64,000 nucleotides of DNA from NCBI RefSeq assembly GCF_021117425.1, contig NZ_CP088298.1:4278001-4342000 (forward strand), read 5' to 3'. A program made the translations under genes and the position numbers. The number at the start of each line of letters is the position of its first letter. Position 1 is the first letter of the stretch. The notes under the pieces were generated by a model, which saw only the letters and a list, made by a program, of their open reading frames with translations, was not told where the DNA came from and ran no database searches. The DNA comes from Brevibacterium zhoupengii. GTDB lineage: Bacteria; Actinomycetota; Actinomycetes; Actinomycetales; Brevibacteriaceae. Positions 37,580 to 45,769 of this stretch are shown piece by piece.

Positions 37580-38887
37580 GTGACGCAGACTCCCGACTCG
37601 CACACACCTAACTCGCCAAATCCAGCTTTCTCACCAGCGATGACGCAGGCTGACCGGGACGACGAATTCCTCGCCGACTGGTCCTTGCATTCTCGCTTCG
37701 GAGCCGTCGAGGGTACGAACGGTGTCGACCGGCAGGCGGCGAGCGCCGCCGATGGTGAGCAGCGCAAATGGTTCGCCGAGCTGCTGGAGAAGCACGGGTT
37801 CAGCGTTCACCGGGATGCGATCGGCAACCAGTTCGGGCTGCTCGAACTCGTCCCCGGCGCCCCGTACATCCTCACCGGCTCGCACATGGATTCACAACCC
37901 ACCGCCGGGCGCTTCGATGGCGCCTATGGCGTCATGTCCTCGGCGCACGCATGCTTCGCGATCGCCGATGAGCTGCGTGCGGATCCGTCGACGGCGAGAT
38001 ACAACCTCGCCGTCATCAACTGGTTCAACGAAGAGGGTTCGCGCTTCAAGCCGTCGATGATGGGCAGCAATGTCTTCACCGGCAAGGCCGAACTCGAGGC
38101 TGCTCTGGCCACGACCGACCCGCATGGTGTCACCGTAGCCGAGGCGCTCGACGCGATCGATGAACGTGGTGACTTCACCGCGCCCGAGATCGCGGCATAT
38201 GCCGAAATCCACGTCCAGCAGGGCCGCAGCATGGAAGAGGACGGGGTCACGATCGGCCTCGTCAACGCCACCTGGGCCGCTCACAAGTACGAGTTCCGGG
38301 TCACCGGGGAACAAGCCCACAGTGGTTCGACGCTGATGAGCGACCGCCGCGACGCCCTGCTCGGTGCCGCCCGTCTGGTCGTGGCCGCCCGTGAGCTCGT
38401 CGACGAGTTCGATGCGGGTGCGCTGCACACCGCGTGCGGTGAGCTCAACGTCTATCCCAACTCCCCCGTCGTCGTCGCGAGTGAGGTCGGCCTGCTCCTC
38501 GACCTGCGCTCCCCCAGCGCCGAGGTGATCGCCGCTGCCCACGATTCGCTCATGTCCACGGTCGCCCGGGTCCGCGAGGAGGTCGGGGTCGACATCGAGA
38601 TCGTCGCCGAACACAGCTGGGATCAGAACCCGTACTCCGAGGACGGGGTCGAGCTGGCACGGTCAGCGGCCCAGGACCTGGGACTCACCTCGGCGAGGGT
38701 GATGACTGTGGCCGGACATGACTCGACGAACATGAAGGACGCCGTGCCCACGGTCATGCTCTTCGTGCCCAGCGTCGGCGGGGTCTCCCATAGCCTGCAG
38801 GAATTCACGAAGGACGAGGACCTCGTCTCCGGACTGCACCACCTCACCGAGGTTGTGCGACGGCTGGCCTGTGGCGCGCTGGGGTGA
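37580..38887 (+). CDS. M20-family amidohydrolase (N-carbamoylase / allantoate amidohydrolase type)
   Basis: 435 residues. The zinc site motifs 'GSHMDSQPTAGRFDGAYGV', 'WFNEEGSRFKPSMMGS' and 'HVQQGRSME' belong to the hydantoinase/carbamoylase branch of M20 peptidases (L-N-carbamoylases, beta-ureidopropionase, allantoate amidohydrolase). The closing motif 'VAGHDSTNMKDAVPTVMLFVPSVGGVSHSLQEF' is also typical. It hydrolyses a carbamoyl or related amide in the cytoplasm, releasing ammonia. Start is GTG behind AAAGGACG. Last gene of the MHS-TPP operon; together with the PucR-type regulator this suggests catabolism of a ureido compound, which is inference. Confidence 0.88.
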   Translation: MTQTPDSHTPNSPNPAFSPAMTQADRDDEFLADWSLHSRFGAVEGTNGVDRQAASAADGEQRKWFAELLEKHGFSVHRDAIGNQFGLLELVPGAPYILTGSHMDSQPTAGRFDGAYGVMSSAHACFAIADELRADPSTARYNLAVINWFNEEGSRFKPSMMGSNVFTGKAELEAALATTDPHGVTVAEALDAIDERGDFTAPEIAAYAEIHVQQGRSMEEDGVTIGLVNATWAAHKYEFRVTGEQAHSGSTLMSDRRDALLGAARLVVAARELVDEFDAGALHTACGELNVYPNSPVVVASEVGLLLDLRSPSAEVIAAAHDSLMSTVARVREEVGVDIEIVAEHSWDQNPYSEDGVELARSAAQDLGLTSARVMTVAGHDSTNMKDAVPTVMLFVPSVGGVSHSLQEFTKDEDLVSGLHHLTEVVRRLACGALG

Positions 38888-38996
38888 CGACGCGCCGCCG
38901 CAGCGGACCAGGTGTGGTGACCCCGGCGCGGCCAGGTACACGCTGCGGCGCATTGCGCGCCCGCTGGCCTGCTAGTAACCGCTGAGTCGGAAGCGG

Positions 38997-39545
38997 TCAC
39001 AGACCCTTGAGGCGGTACGGCACGAACGCGTCGTCCTGGTCGTAGGGGTAGGAGATCTCCCGAGCCACGGTTCCGGTCGATCCGCCCTCTTCGATGCCGT
39101 GGTAGGCGGTGTGCTCGTCATTGGCCCACCCGTTGAAGATGGCGACGTGCCCATTGGCGCCCTCTGTGCCCGGACCGCCCTTCATCAGCACGTCTCCCGG
39201 CTTGAGATCCTCTTTGTCGATGGTCTCGGCGAAGTTCGGCAGGGTCACCGTGTTCTCGCTCGCGTCCAGGCCCCAGGCCATGGAGACGAAGCCGGAGCAG
39301 TCCGTCCGATACTCGTTGCCCTGCGGGTCGGGGTGATAGCCGGCCATGTCGTACGGAACTTCCTGATCAACCCAGGTCTGCGCTCGATCGATGATCACTT
39401 CGCGGCGTTCATCTTCGGACTGCTGTGTCTGGTTCTGCGATCCGGCTTCCGGTGTTGCCCGGGCGGGCGTGGCGATCACGGCGGTGCTGCCGGCAAGGAG
39501 TCCGACGGTCAGTGCAGTGCCTGCGAGTGTGCGTGTCACCTTCAT
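38997..39545 (-). CDS. Secreted NlpC/P60-like peptidoglycan hydrolase
   Basis: 182 residues. Signal peptide 'MKVTRTLAGTALTVGLLAGSTAVIATPARA', then a compact NlpC/P60-like domain with catalytic Cys in 'YRTDCSGFVSMAWGL' and catalytic His in 'GANGHVAIFNGW'. It probably cleaves peptide stems of peptidoglycan outside the cell. The ATG at 39545 is preceded by GAAGGGAAG. It lies 84 bases downstream of the transglycosylase-like gene on the same strand, so both likely form one wall-remodelling operon behind the structured leader. Confidence 0.85.
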   Translation of the reverse strand: MKVTRTLAGTALTVGLLAGSTAVIATPARATPEAGSQNQTQQSEDERREVIIDRAQTWVDQEVPYDMAGYHPDPQGNEYRTDCSGFVSMAWGLDASENTVTLPNFAETIDKEDLKPGDVLMKGGPGTEGANGHVAIFNGWANDEHTAYHGIEEGGSTGTVAREISYPYDQDDAFVPYRLKGL

Positions 39546-39629
39546 GAGATCTTCCCTTCTCAACGTGTCTCTGCTGCTTCGGAATGTGTCTTCGTCTATT
39601 CAGAATGCGATTCAGCGTGTGCGTTTCGC

Positions 39630-40220
39630 TCAGGCGATCGCGTCGACGTCCTGGTTGTCTGCGACGAGCTCGGCGGCAAGTGTCTCCCATTTGTCGTATG
39701 CATCTGGGTAGGCCGAGCGCTGAACTGCCTGAGCCGCTGCGCCCGGGTCCATCGTGGCCCACCCTTGAATCTGGAGGAGTCCTGGGTTCGGGCACAGAGG
39801 ATTGACTCCGTAGAAGGCCTTCGTTGCGTAGGTGCGATCAGTCACCTGTGCCAAGGTGCCCCACCCGACGGAGGGACGCTGCTGGAACAGACCGGCAGAA
39901 TCACGGTCACCTCCATCGAGGTTGAGCAGGCTCGACTCCTGCAGCGCGGTCATGACGGCAATCTTCTGAGCTTGCTGTGAGAGTTCAGCACCTTTGCCTA
40001 CAGCGATGATGATGCGTGCGTTCTCGATCTGTGTCTGGCTGAGCTGAGTAGTGTCCTGGGTGCTGGGGACCTTACCGCCTTCGAGCGCTTTGCTGGTGAA
40101 CGGGGAGGCTTCGGGAGCTGGGGAGTTCGGCTGCGCCGATGCTGCGGTCGCCATCGAGGCGCCACCTGCAACGAGGACGGCTGAAAGGGTTGTCACTGCG
40201 AAGGCTCGCTTGAGTTTCAT
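39630..40220 (-). CDS. Secreted transglycosylase-like protein (paralogue A)
   Basis: 196 residues. Signal peptide 'MKLKRAFAVTTLSAVLVAGGASMATAASA'. The mature region 'QIENARIIIAVGKGAELSQQAQKIAVMTALQESSLLNLDGGDRDSAGLFQQRPSVGWGTLAQVTDRTYATKAFYG' is the lysozyme/lytic-transglycosylase-like domain found at the front of actinobacterial NlpC/P60 proteins, with the ES of 'ALQESSL' as candidate catalytic Glu. Here it stands alone. A closely similar paralogue is at 41303-41911, and the sequence AGAACAG-ATG-AAA at the start is shared by both. SD AGGAGAG. Confidence 0.82.
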   Translation of the reverse strand: MKLKRAFAVTTLSAVLVAGGASMATAASAQPNSPAPEASPFTSKALEGGKVPSTQDTTQLSQTQIENARIIIAVGKGAELSQQAQKIAVMTALQESSLLNLDGGDRDSAGLFQQRPSVGWGTLAQVTDRTYATKAFYGVNPLCPNPGLLQIQGWATMDPGAAAQAVQRSAYPDAYDKWETLAAELVADNQDVDAIA

Positions 40221-40242
40221 CTGTTCTGACTCTCCTGGGGTT

Positions 40243-40310
40243 GTGAGCGATAGGTTCGGATGGGGTTCCTACCTCTCTGATTCCACAGGTTAGGCTGTGG
40301 TTTCGCTCAC
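40243..40310 (-). promoter_or_regulatory. Structured 5' leader (three-helix junction) upstream of paralogue A
   Basis: In the transcript the outer helix GUGAGCGA pairs with UCGCUCAC (8 perfect pairs). It encloses a hairpin CCACAG-CCUAAC-CUGUGG and a second arm built on AGGU/ACCU with a GGA/UCC extension. The element ends 22 bases before the ATG and could mask or expose the SD. It resembles a riboswitch-like leader. I could not match it to the c-di-AMP (ydaO) class known on actinobacterial wall-hydrolase genes. Confidence 0.5.
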
Positions 40311-40420
40311 ACTCCACCCTGACGGAGAGGGGAGGCTGGGCGCAACGAATGCTGACTCAACGGCAGTTGAACAGTCCTCGTCCCAGAATCAAACTCGACC
40401 CTGCGAAGTAGCCTTGGCGC

Positions 40421-41251
40421 ATGGACCTCATGTTGCCCAAAGATGCCGCATTCGCGATCGATTCCTATCTGCGTGCTGCCGACCGATTGCTGCCGGGCGC
40501 GATCACTGCCTGTGCCGTGGGCGGTTCTATCGCCCTCGATGCCTACCGGCCAGGTCGCAGCGACATCGACCTTGCTGCCATCGTCAGCGATGAGTGGCGA
40601 GGCCACCGCGGTCTCATGGCGCGATTGCGGCTTCTCCACCTTTCGCAGCTGCCCCGCCTGGCAGTGAGGGCCGCACGTGGGCGTGGCGTCAGCGCGTGCT
40701 GCAACACCGTCTTCGTCTGGGAGTCCGAAGCCGGGCAGCCGGTCACCCGAATCCGGCCGATCGCTTCCCACGTCGGCGAGATCTTCGATCCTCACGGCGC
40801 CTTCGATGTCAATCCGGTGATCTGGAAGGAACTCGTCGACGGAGGCATCTCCGTCCGCGGCGATGACGTTTCCACTTGGGGCCTGGACCCGGAGCCCGAT
40901 GGTCTCCGTGACTGGGTGGCGCGCAACCTCGACGAATATTGGGCTCCGCTGGCCAGGAGTGTTGGGTCTGGGAAACGGAGGCTCTCCGCCAGTGAGGTGG
41001 AATGGTGCCTACTGGGTCCGGCCCGCATGCATCACACGCTTGTGACCGGGAAGATCATCAGCAAGGAGGCCGCCGGGAGGTACGCGGCAGACGCGTTCCC
41101 AGTGCACGCTCCGATCATCAAGGTGGCCCTTGCACGAGTGCGACACGACACGATTCCGAGCCAGCCGCCGCGAGAGTACTGGAGGACGCTCACTGCGGAG
41201 GCGATGCAGACGATGCTTGCCGAGGCCAGACGGTCTCACCCGCCAGCCTGA
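40421..41251 (+). CDS. Nucleotidyltransferase, aminoglycoside-adenylyltransferase-like (DUF4111)
   Basis: 276 residues. The pol-beta nucleotidyltransferase motif 'AVGGSIALDAYRPGRSDIDLAAIV' (G-S-x9-D-x-D) is near the N-terminus, followed by an all-helical DUF4111-type C-terminal domain ('EVEWCLLGPARMHHTLVTGKIISKEAAGRYA'), the architecture of AadA-type O-adenylyltransferases. Activity on an aminoglycoside is possible but unproved; many chromosomal homologues have unknown acceptors. Weak ribosome site. It is inserted between two paralogous wall-hydrolase genes oriented the other way. Confidence 0.8.
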   Translation: MDLMLPKDAAFAIDSYLRAADRLLPGAITACAVGGSIALDAYRPGRSDIDLAAIVSDEWRGHRGLMARLRLLHLSQLPRLAVRAARGRGVSACCNTVFVWESEAGQPVTRIRPIASHVGEIFDPHGAFDVNPVIWKELVDGGISVRGDDVSTWGLDPEPDGLRDWVARNLDEYWAPLARSVGSGKRRLSASEVEWCLLGPARMHHTLVTGKIISKEAAGRYAADAFPVHAPIIKVALARVRHDTIPSQPPREYWRTLTAEAMQTMLAEARRSHPPA

Positions 41252-41266
41252 GCAGATCGATCCCGG

Positions 41267-41277
41267 CGCCGAGGTGG
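41267..41277 (+). repeat. Intergenic copy of the 11-mer CGCCGAGGTGG
   Basis: Exact copy in the 51-base spacer between the convergent nucleotidyltransferase and transglycosylase-like genes (see findings). Confidence 0.85.
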
Positions 41278-41302
41278 CTGGGAGCCGGGCAAGGTCCTCG
41301 AC

Positions 41303-41911
41303 TCAGTCGATGTCGTCGACGTCCTGGTTGTCGTCGACGAGCTGAGCGGCCAGCGGTTCCCACTTCGCGTACTCGTCAGGGTAGGCCGAGGACTGCACGT
41401 CCTGCGCGGCCTGGCCCGGGTCAATGGTCTCCCAGTTGTCGATCTGGGTGAGGCCCGGGTTGGGGCTGTCGGGATTGACTCCATAGAACGACTTCGAAGC
41501 GAAGACGGGATCCTCCACCTGCTCAGCCGATCCCCAGTTCATCGAGGGGCGCTGCTGGAACGCTCCGACGGAGTCCCGGTCCCCGCCGTCGAGGTTCTGT
41601 AGGCTCGATTCCTGCAGTGCGGTCATCACGGCGATCGTCTGGGCCTTCTCCGACAGGTCCGCGCCCTTGCCGACGCCGATGATGGTGCGGGCATTGTCGA
41701 TCTGCTCGGAGCTGAGCTCGTCCGGATCGTCGATGCCCACAGCTGCGCCGGCACCTGGGCCCTGACCGGCGTCCGAGGCGTTCGCGCTCGGCTGGTCGAC
41801 GGCTCCTGAGATCGGATCGGCCGAGGCCGAGGTTGCCGCGGCCAGGGAGAGACCCCCTGCGATGACGGCAGCTGACAGTGCAGTCACCGCGAATGTGCGC
41901 ACGCGTTTCAT
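41303..41911 (-). CDS. Secreted transglycosylase-like protein (paralogue B)
   Basis: 202 residues. Signal peptide 'MKRVRTFAVTALSAAVIAGGLSLAAATSASA', an acidic linker, and the same lysozyme-like domain as paralogue A: 'QIDNARTIIGVGKGADLSEKAQTIAVMTALQESSLQNLDGGDRDSVGAFQQRPSMNWGSAEQVEDPVFASKSFYG'. The C-termini also match ('SAYPDEYAKWEPLAAQLVDDNQDVD'). Probably acts on peptidoglycan outside the cell. A product of gene duplication, now separated from paralogue A by the nucleotidyltransferase gene. Confidence 0.82.
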   Translation of the reverse strand: MKRVRTFAVTALSAAVIAGGLSLAAATSASADPISGAVDQPSANASDAGQGPGAGAAVGIDDPDELSSEQIDNARTIIGVGKGADLSEKAQTIAVMTALQESSLQNLDGGDRDSVGAFQQRPSMNWGSAEQVEDPVFASKSFYGVNPDSPNPGLTQIDNWETIDPGQAAQDVQSSAYPDEYAKWEPLAAQLVDDNQDVDDID

Positions 41912-42245
41912 CTGTTCTCACTTTCATGTTGGATCGGGCGAGCTGCCCTGACGGCGTCTTGGTTAGGTCCGGTCCACATCTGTCTCCTGCTTTCGGCGCA
42001 GGGATGCTCCGGTAATCGCCTCACACAACACTGTCGGACGCAGGAAGTCGGTTCAATGGCGAGAGGCTCATAGGTGACTCAGTCTCGCCGCAACGAATCG
42101 GGAGCGAATCGTGATCATCAGCTCAGAATTCGCTGGATGCCCCGCGGCACCATGCGGCGCCCGAATGCACCCGTGACCCGGGTCTCGGTCTGCCCACCGG
42201 GTCGTTCGCAGCTTCGAGTCAGGCTCTATTCAGGCGGCCGTTCTT
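41912..42245. other. Gene-free spacer between selB and paralogue B
   Basis: About 330 bases with no supportable ORF. It holds the leader and promoter of paralogue B (leftward) and the 3' end of the selB transcript. No clear terminator or repeat seen. Confidence 0.5.
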
Positions 42246-44069
42246 CTATCTCACGACCTCGCGTGAGGTGTTGTCGATTCGGCGGGTCCAACCGCGACCG
42301 TCGAGGTATTCGAGCAGGGGTATGACGACGCGTCGAGTGGTGCCCAGAGCCTGCCTGGCCGCACTCGTCGTGAACGGCTGGTCCAGTCCCGCAAGCAGTC
42401 GCATCGCCTGTGCGGGTGTCCGTGGTGACACAACCACACCATCGCCGAGGCGCAGGAGTCGTCCCGCAGACTCGGCGACAGCAAGCTCCCGCACTCCCAG
42501 ACGAAGTTCTCGCAGGTCATCAGCCTCAGGTGCGGCAAAGGGGTTGGCCGCCAAGCGTCGTTCCACCTCGGCGACGCCCGCCTCGGCAGGGCCCAGATCC
42601 GCGGAATGTCCGGGCGGTCGGACCATGCCCTTGACCGTCTCCAGGCCTGCGCGAGAGACGATCGCGGCGACGAGTTCGCGATTGTGGTCACCGGGCAGCG
42701 GAGGGTCGAGGCGGCGCAGGTCTTCAGCCAGTGCCTTCTCGGGAACACCGGCCGCCAAGGGTTCTTCCGCCAGCTTCGCTTTCACGATGGTCGCGGCCGC
42801 TTCCACCCAGTTCTCGAGGGTCGGCCGGTGCACGAGCCATCCCCCGGTCTCATTCACCACTGCCTCAGGTAGGTCCTCGGGCACGCTCAGACCGAACCGG
42901 AGCAGCTGTGCACGTTCGACGGCTCCCCGGCGGGCCACCTCGGCGAGGATGTCTCCGGTCTCCGGACGACCTCCCAGCTCACGGGCTCGCCTGGTGCCGG
43001 CACCGCGGCGGCTGAGTTCGGGTGGGTCGACGTCGAGGACGACGACTCCGGCGTAGACGTTGCGGCTGCCGGGGCTGCGCAGGACGATCCGGTCCGTGAC
43101 CTGCAATGGCAGCGGGCGTTCGAGCGTGAGGCGGGCGTGGTCGCCGTCGAAAGGTCGCAAGTGGACCGGGACCGCGGCGGTCCCGATGTGGAGCATGAGC
43201 CCGTGCACGCCCTCGTCGAGGGGCTGGCCCATGGTTCGGCGCACGTCGATGACCTCGACGATCGGCCACGCATCGTCGCTGATGAGAGCGTCGCCGCGGT
43301 GGATGTCGTCGGCGGCGACCTCGCGCAGATTCACGGCGACACGGGTGCTGGGGGCGACCACCTCGGCGGAGGAGTTCCGGCTCTGCAGGCCGCGGACGGC
43401 CGTCGCCTCGTCCGAGGTCTCCCCGACGAGGCGCAGACGGTCCCCGGTGCGCAGGGTTCCGGCTGTGAGCGTGCCGGTGACCACGGTGCCGGCGCCCTTG
43501 ATGGTGAAGGCACGGTCGACCCACAGCCGCAGCCGGGCATCGGAATCGGGGGCAGGTGCCTCGGCGGTGACCTGGTCCAATGTTGCGATGAGCTCGTCGA
43601 TGCCGTCCCCGTTGGTCGCCGAGACCGTGAGCACGGGAGCATCGGCCAGCGGCGTGCCTCGCAGTTCGGCTCTGACCTGGGATTTTGTCGCTGCGACCGA
43701 GTCCGGGGCGATGTCCGCGCGGGTGATGACGACGAGGCCGCGCGTGATGCCCAGCGCGGTGATCGCGTCGCGGTGGTCACTTGACTGGGCCTGCCACCCC
43801 TTATCTGCGGCGACGACGAGGCACACGATGGGGGCTGGGCCGACTCCTGCGAGCATGTTCGCGAGGAACTTCTCATGCCCGGGGACGTCGACAAAGGCCA
43901 GTTCACGGCCCGAAGGCAGGGTCGTCCAGGCGAAGCCGAGGTCGATCGTCAGACCCCGCTTCTTCTCTTCGGCCCAGCGGTCCGGTTCCATCCCGGTCAG
44001 GGCTCCCACCAGGGTGGACTTCCCGTGATCGACGTGGCCGGCGGTCGCGAGGACGTACATCGTGGTCAT
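42246..44069 (-). CDS. selB: Selenocysteine-specific translation elongation factor SelB
   Basis: 607 residues. The GTPase domain begins 'VLATAGHVDHGKSTLVGALTGMEPDRWAEEKKRGLTIDLGFAW' (P-loop GHVDHGKS) with 'DVPGHEKFLANML' (G3). EF-Tu-like domains 2 and 3 follow, then C-terminal winged helices that bind the SECIS RNA, ending with the 'EYLDGRGWTRRIDN' helix seen in SelB. It brings Sec-tRNA-Sec to the ribosome at UGA followed by a SECIS. The start overlaps the selA stop (ATGA), giving coupled synthesis. Its client in this window is the formate dehydrogenase alpha subunit. Confidence 0.96.
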   Translation of the reverse strand: MTTMYVLATAGHVDHGKSTLVGALTGMEPDRWAEEKKRGLTIDLGFAWTTLPSGRELAFVDVPGHEKFLANMLAGVGPAPIVCLVVAADKGWQAQSSDHRDAITALGITRGLVVITRADIAPDSVAATKSQVRAELRGTPLADAPVLTVSATNGDGIDELIATLDQVTAEAPAPDSDARLRLWVDRAFTIKGAGTVVTGTLTAGTLRTGDRLRLVGETSDEATAVRGLQSRNSSAEVVAPSTRVAVNLREVAADDIHRGDALISDDAWPIVEVIDVRRTMGQPLDEGVHGLMLHIGTAAVPVHLRPFDGDHARLTLERPLPLQVTDRIVLRSPGSRNVYAGVVVLDVDPPELSRRGAGTRRARELGGRPETGDILAEVARRGAVERAQLLRFGLSVPEDLPEAVVNETGGWLVHRPTLENWVEAAATIVKAKLAEEPLAAGVPEKALAEDLRRLDPPLPGDHNRELVAAIVSRAGLETVKGMVRPPGHSADLGPAEAGVAEVERRLAANPFAAPEADDLRELRLGVRELAVAESAGRLLRLGDGVVVSPRTPAQAMRLLAGLDQPFTTSAARQALGTTRRVVIPLLEYLDGRGWTRRIDNTSREVVR

Positions 44070-45502
44070 TGTTCTGAAGAGTCCTCGTCACCGTCGCCGA
44101 GGTGGTGCTTGAGACGATCGAGGAGCCTGCTGTCATCGCCCGGTTCGATATCGACGAGGTCGGCTCCTCGAATGCGGGCAATTGCGTCGACGATCCGCTG
44201 GTCCTCGACTTCGGGCACGCAGCGCAGGTCGATGAGGCATCGTCCCTGGTGAACCCGGGCGACAATGGCCGGGTCACCCTTGCGAAGTTCCGCGGCGAAG
44301 TACTCAGGCAGTTCGACGGCCCAACCAGGCAACGGCACACCAGGGGCTCCCCCGCCGCCGACGCGGCCGTCGTGCGCGACGACGACTCCGGAGGCAAGCT
44401 CTGCAAAGCGCTCGGTGCGTTCCTGAAGGCGATCGACGTCGATGTGCAGGGCTTCCTGGACGGGGTTCTCGGTGTTCGCGACCGTGGCCTCGATTGCCGC
44501 CAGCGTGAGCTTGTCGGTGCGCATGGCCCGGGCCAGGGGGTGTTTCGCGATGCGCTGCACTGCGTCGCTGCGGCCGAGGATGAGGCCGGCCTGCGGGCCG
44601 CCGAGGAGTTTGTCGCCGCTGACGATGACGACGTCGGCTCCGGCGGCGAGCGCACTGGCGATGTCGGGTTCGTCGGGCAGCGCCGGGACGGGCTCGAAGA
44701 GTCCGCTGCCCAGATCGGCGATGAGTGGGAGTCCGTGTTCGTCGGCGAGTTCACGCAGCTGCGCGATCTCGACGGAGGAGGTGAAGCCTTCGACCCGGAA
44801 ATTGCTCGTGTGGACCTTGAGCAGGCTCGCCGTCTGGCCGGTGATGGCCTGGGCGTAGTCGTCGAGGTGGGTGCGGTTCGTCATGCCGACTTCCCGCAGC
44901 CGTGAGCCCGTCGTCGCCATGAGGTCGGGCAGGCGGAAGCCGGCACCGATCTCGATGAGTTCCCCGCGGCTGATGATGATCTCACTCGCCGGATTGTCAG
45001 CGAGCACGTTGTCACCGCGCAGCGCGGTGACGGCGAGCAGCAGCGCGGCGGCACCGTTGTTGACGACCAGGGCGTCCTCCGCGCGGGGGCAGGCGCGCAG
45101 CAGTGCCTGCTTTGCGCCGGTCCCACGCTTGCTGCGCTTCCCTGTCTGTAAGTCCATCTCCACGTCGACATAGCCGCTCGCCTCGGCCACGGCCTGTTTG
45201 GCTGCGGCAGACAGTGGGGCGCGGCCGAGGTTGGTGTGGACGATGATTCCGGTGGCGTTGAGCACCGGGGTCAGGGAGGAGGCCGAACGGGTGGTCACGT
45301 TGCGGATGACGGTGGGGGCCACCTCGGCGACGGGGATGTCACCGGCACGAGCGGCGCTCTGAGCTTCAGAGATAATCGCTTTGATTGTCGCCTGGCTCCG
45401 GCTCTCACCTGCGGCGATGACCTCGGGGAGGGCGAGGAGATGATCGGTGCGCGGGATGCTGCGCCGCGGATCCGTGTCGACCAAGACTGCGTTCTCCTTC
45501 AC
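44066..45502 (-). CDS. selA: L-seryl-tRNA(Sec) selenium transferase SelA
   Basis: 478 residues. SelA signatures: 'DPRRSIPRTDHLLAL' at the N-terminus, 'TGIIVHTNLGRAPLS', 'RSKRGTG', 'VVNNGAAALLLA', and the PLP-lysine in 'DVVIVSGDKLLGGPQAGLILGR'. It converts Ser-tRNA-Sec to Sec-tRNA-Sec using selenophosphate from SelD. Start is annotated at GTG 45502; no strong SD is visible, and the tRNA-Sec gene lies 69 bases upstream on the same strand, so selC-selA-selB may be co-transcribed. Confidence 0.96.
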   Translation of the reverse strand: MKENAVLVDTDPRRSIPRTDHLLALPEVIAAGESRSQATIKAIISEAQSAARAGDIPVAEVAPTVIRNVTTRSASSLTPVLNATGIIVHTNLGRAPLSAAAKQAVAEASGYVDVEMDLQTGKRSKRGTGAKQALLRACPRAEDALVVNNGAAALLLAVTALRGDNVLADNPASEIIISRGELIEIGAGFRLPDLMATTGSRLREVGMTNRTHLDDYAQAITGQTASLLKVHTSNFRVEGFTSSVEIAQLRELADEHGLPLIADLGSGLFEPVPALPDEPDIASALAAGADVVIVSGDKLLGGPQAGLILGRSDAVQRIAKHPLARAMRTDKLTLAAIEATVANTENPVQEALHIDVDRLQERTERFAELASGVVVAHDGRVGGGGAPGVPLPGWAVELPEYFAAELRKGDPAIVARVHQGRCLIDLRCVPEVEDQRIVDAIARIRGADLVDIEPGDDSRLLDRLKHHLGDGDEDSSEQ

Positions 45503-45571
45503 TGCGGTCGGGCCCTGCTGCGGACGCGAACTCCGAGGTATCAGGTGCCGCGACGGCGACGATGCTGGTGG

Positions 45572-45663
45572 CGGAGGCGGACGGGAATCGAACCCGCCAG
45601 ACCGAGATACTCGGTCTCACCGGTTTTGAAGACCGGGGAGCCCACCAGGACTCGGACGCCTCC
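45572..45663 (-). tRNA. selC: tRNA-Sec (UCA anticodon)
   Basis: On the minus strand the gene starts GGAGGCG and ends CGCCTCC plus discriminator G. The anticodon loop CUUCAAA contains UCA, which reads UGA. The T arm GGGTTCGATTCCC is standard. A long extra arm (GAGACCGAG-uau-CUCGGUCU type) gives the 90+ nucleotide length typical of selenocysteine tRNA. CCA is not encoded. It lies immediately upstream of selA. Confidence 0.95.
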
Positions 45664-45678
45664 GTGAAGAATCCTACC

Positions 45679-45705
45679 GTGGAAGGTGGGGGTCCTACCT
45701 TCCAC
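45679..45705 (-). terminator. Hairpin between PLP-enzyme gene and selC
   Basis: GTGGAAGGT and ACCTTCCAC form a perfect 9-bp stem with a 9-base loop, about 65 bases after the stop of the gene ending at 45770 and before tRNA-Sec. No clean U-tract, so terminator function is likely but not certain. Confidence 0.55.
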
Positions 45706-45769
45706 ATCAGGAGTCGCCCACTCATTGCCGCTGTTGCGAGACTGAGGTCATCGAGACAGAGATGGTGCT

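Noticed and set aside
40243..40310. Assigning the leader to the c-di-AMP ydaO riboswitch
   Set aside because: The conserved ydaO core could not be located by eye; only the gene context fits.
42246..45663. selC as an integration site with phage or island remnants
   Set aside because: tRNA-Sec is a common integration target, but I see no integrase, no repeated tRNA 3' end and no insertion sequence in the flanks.
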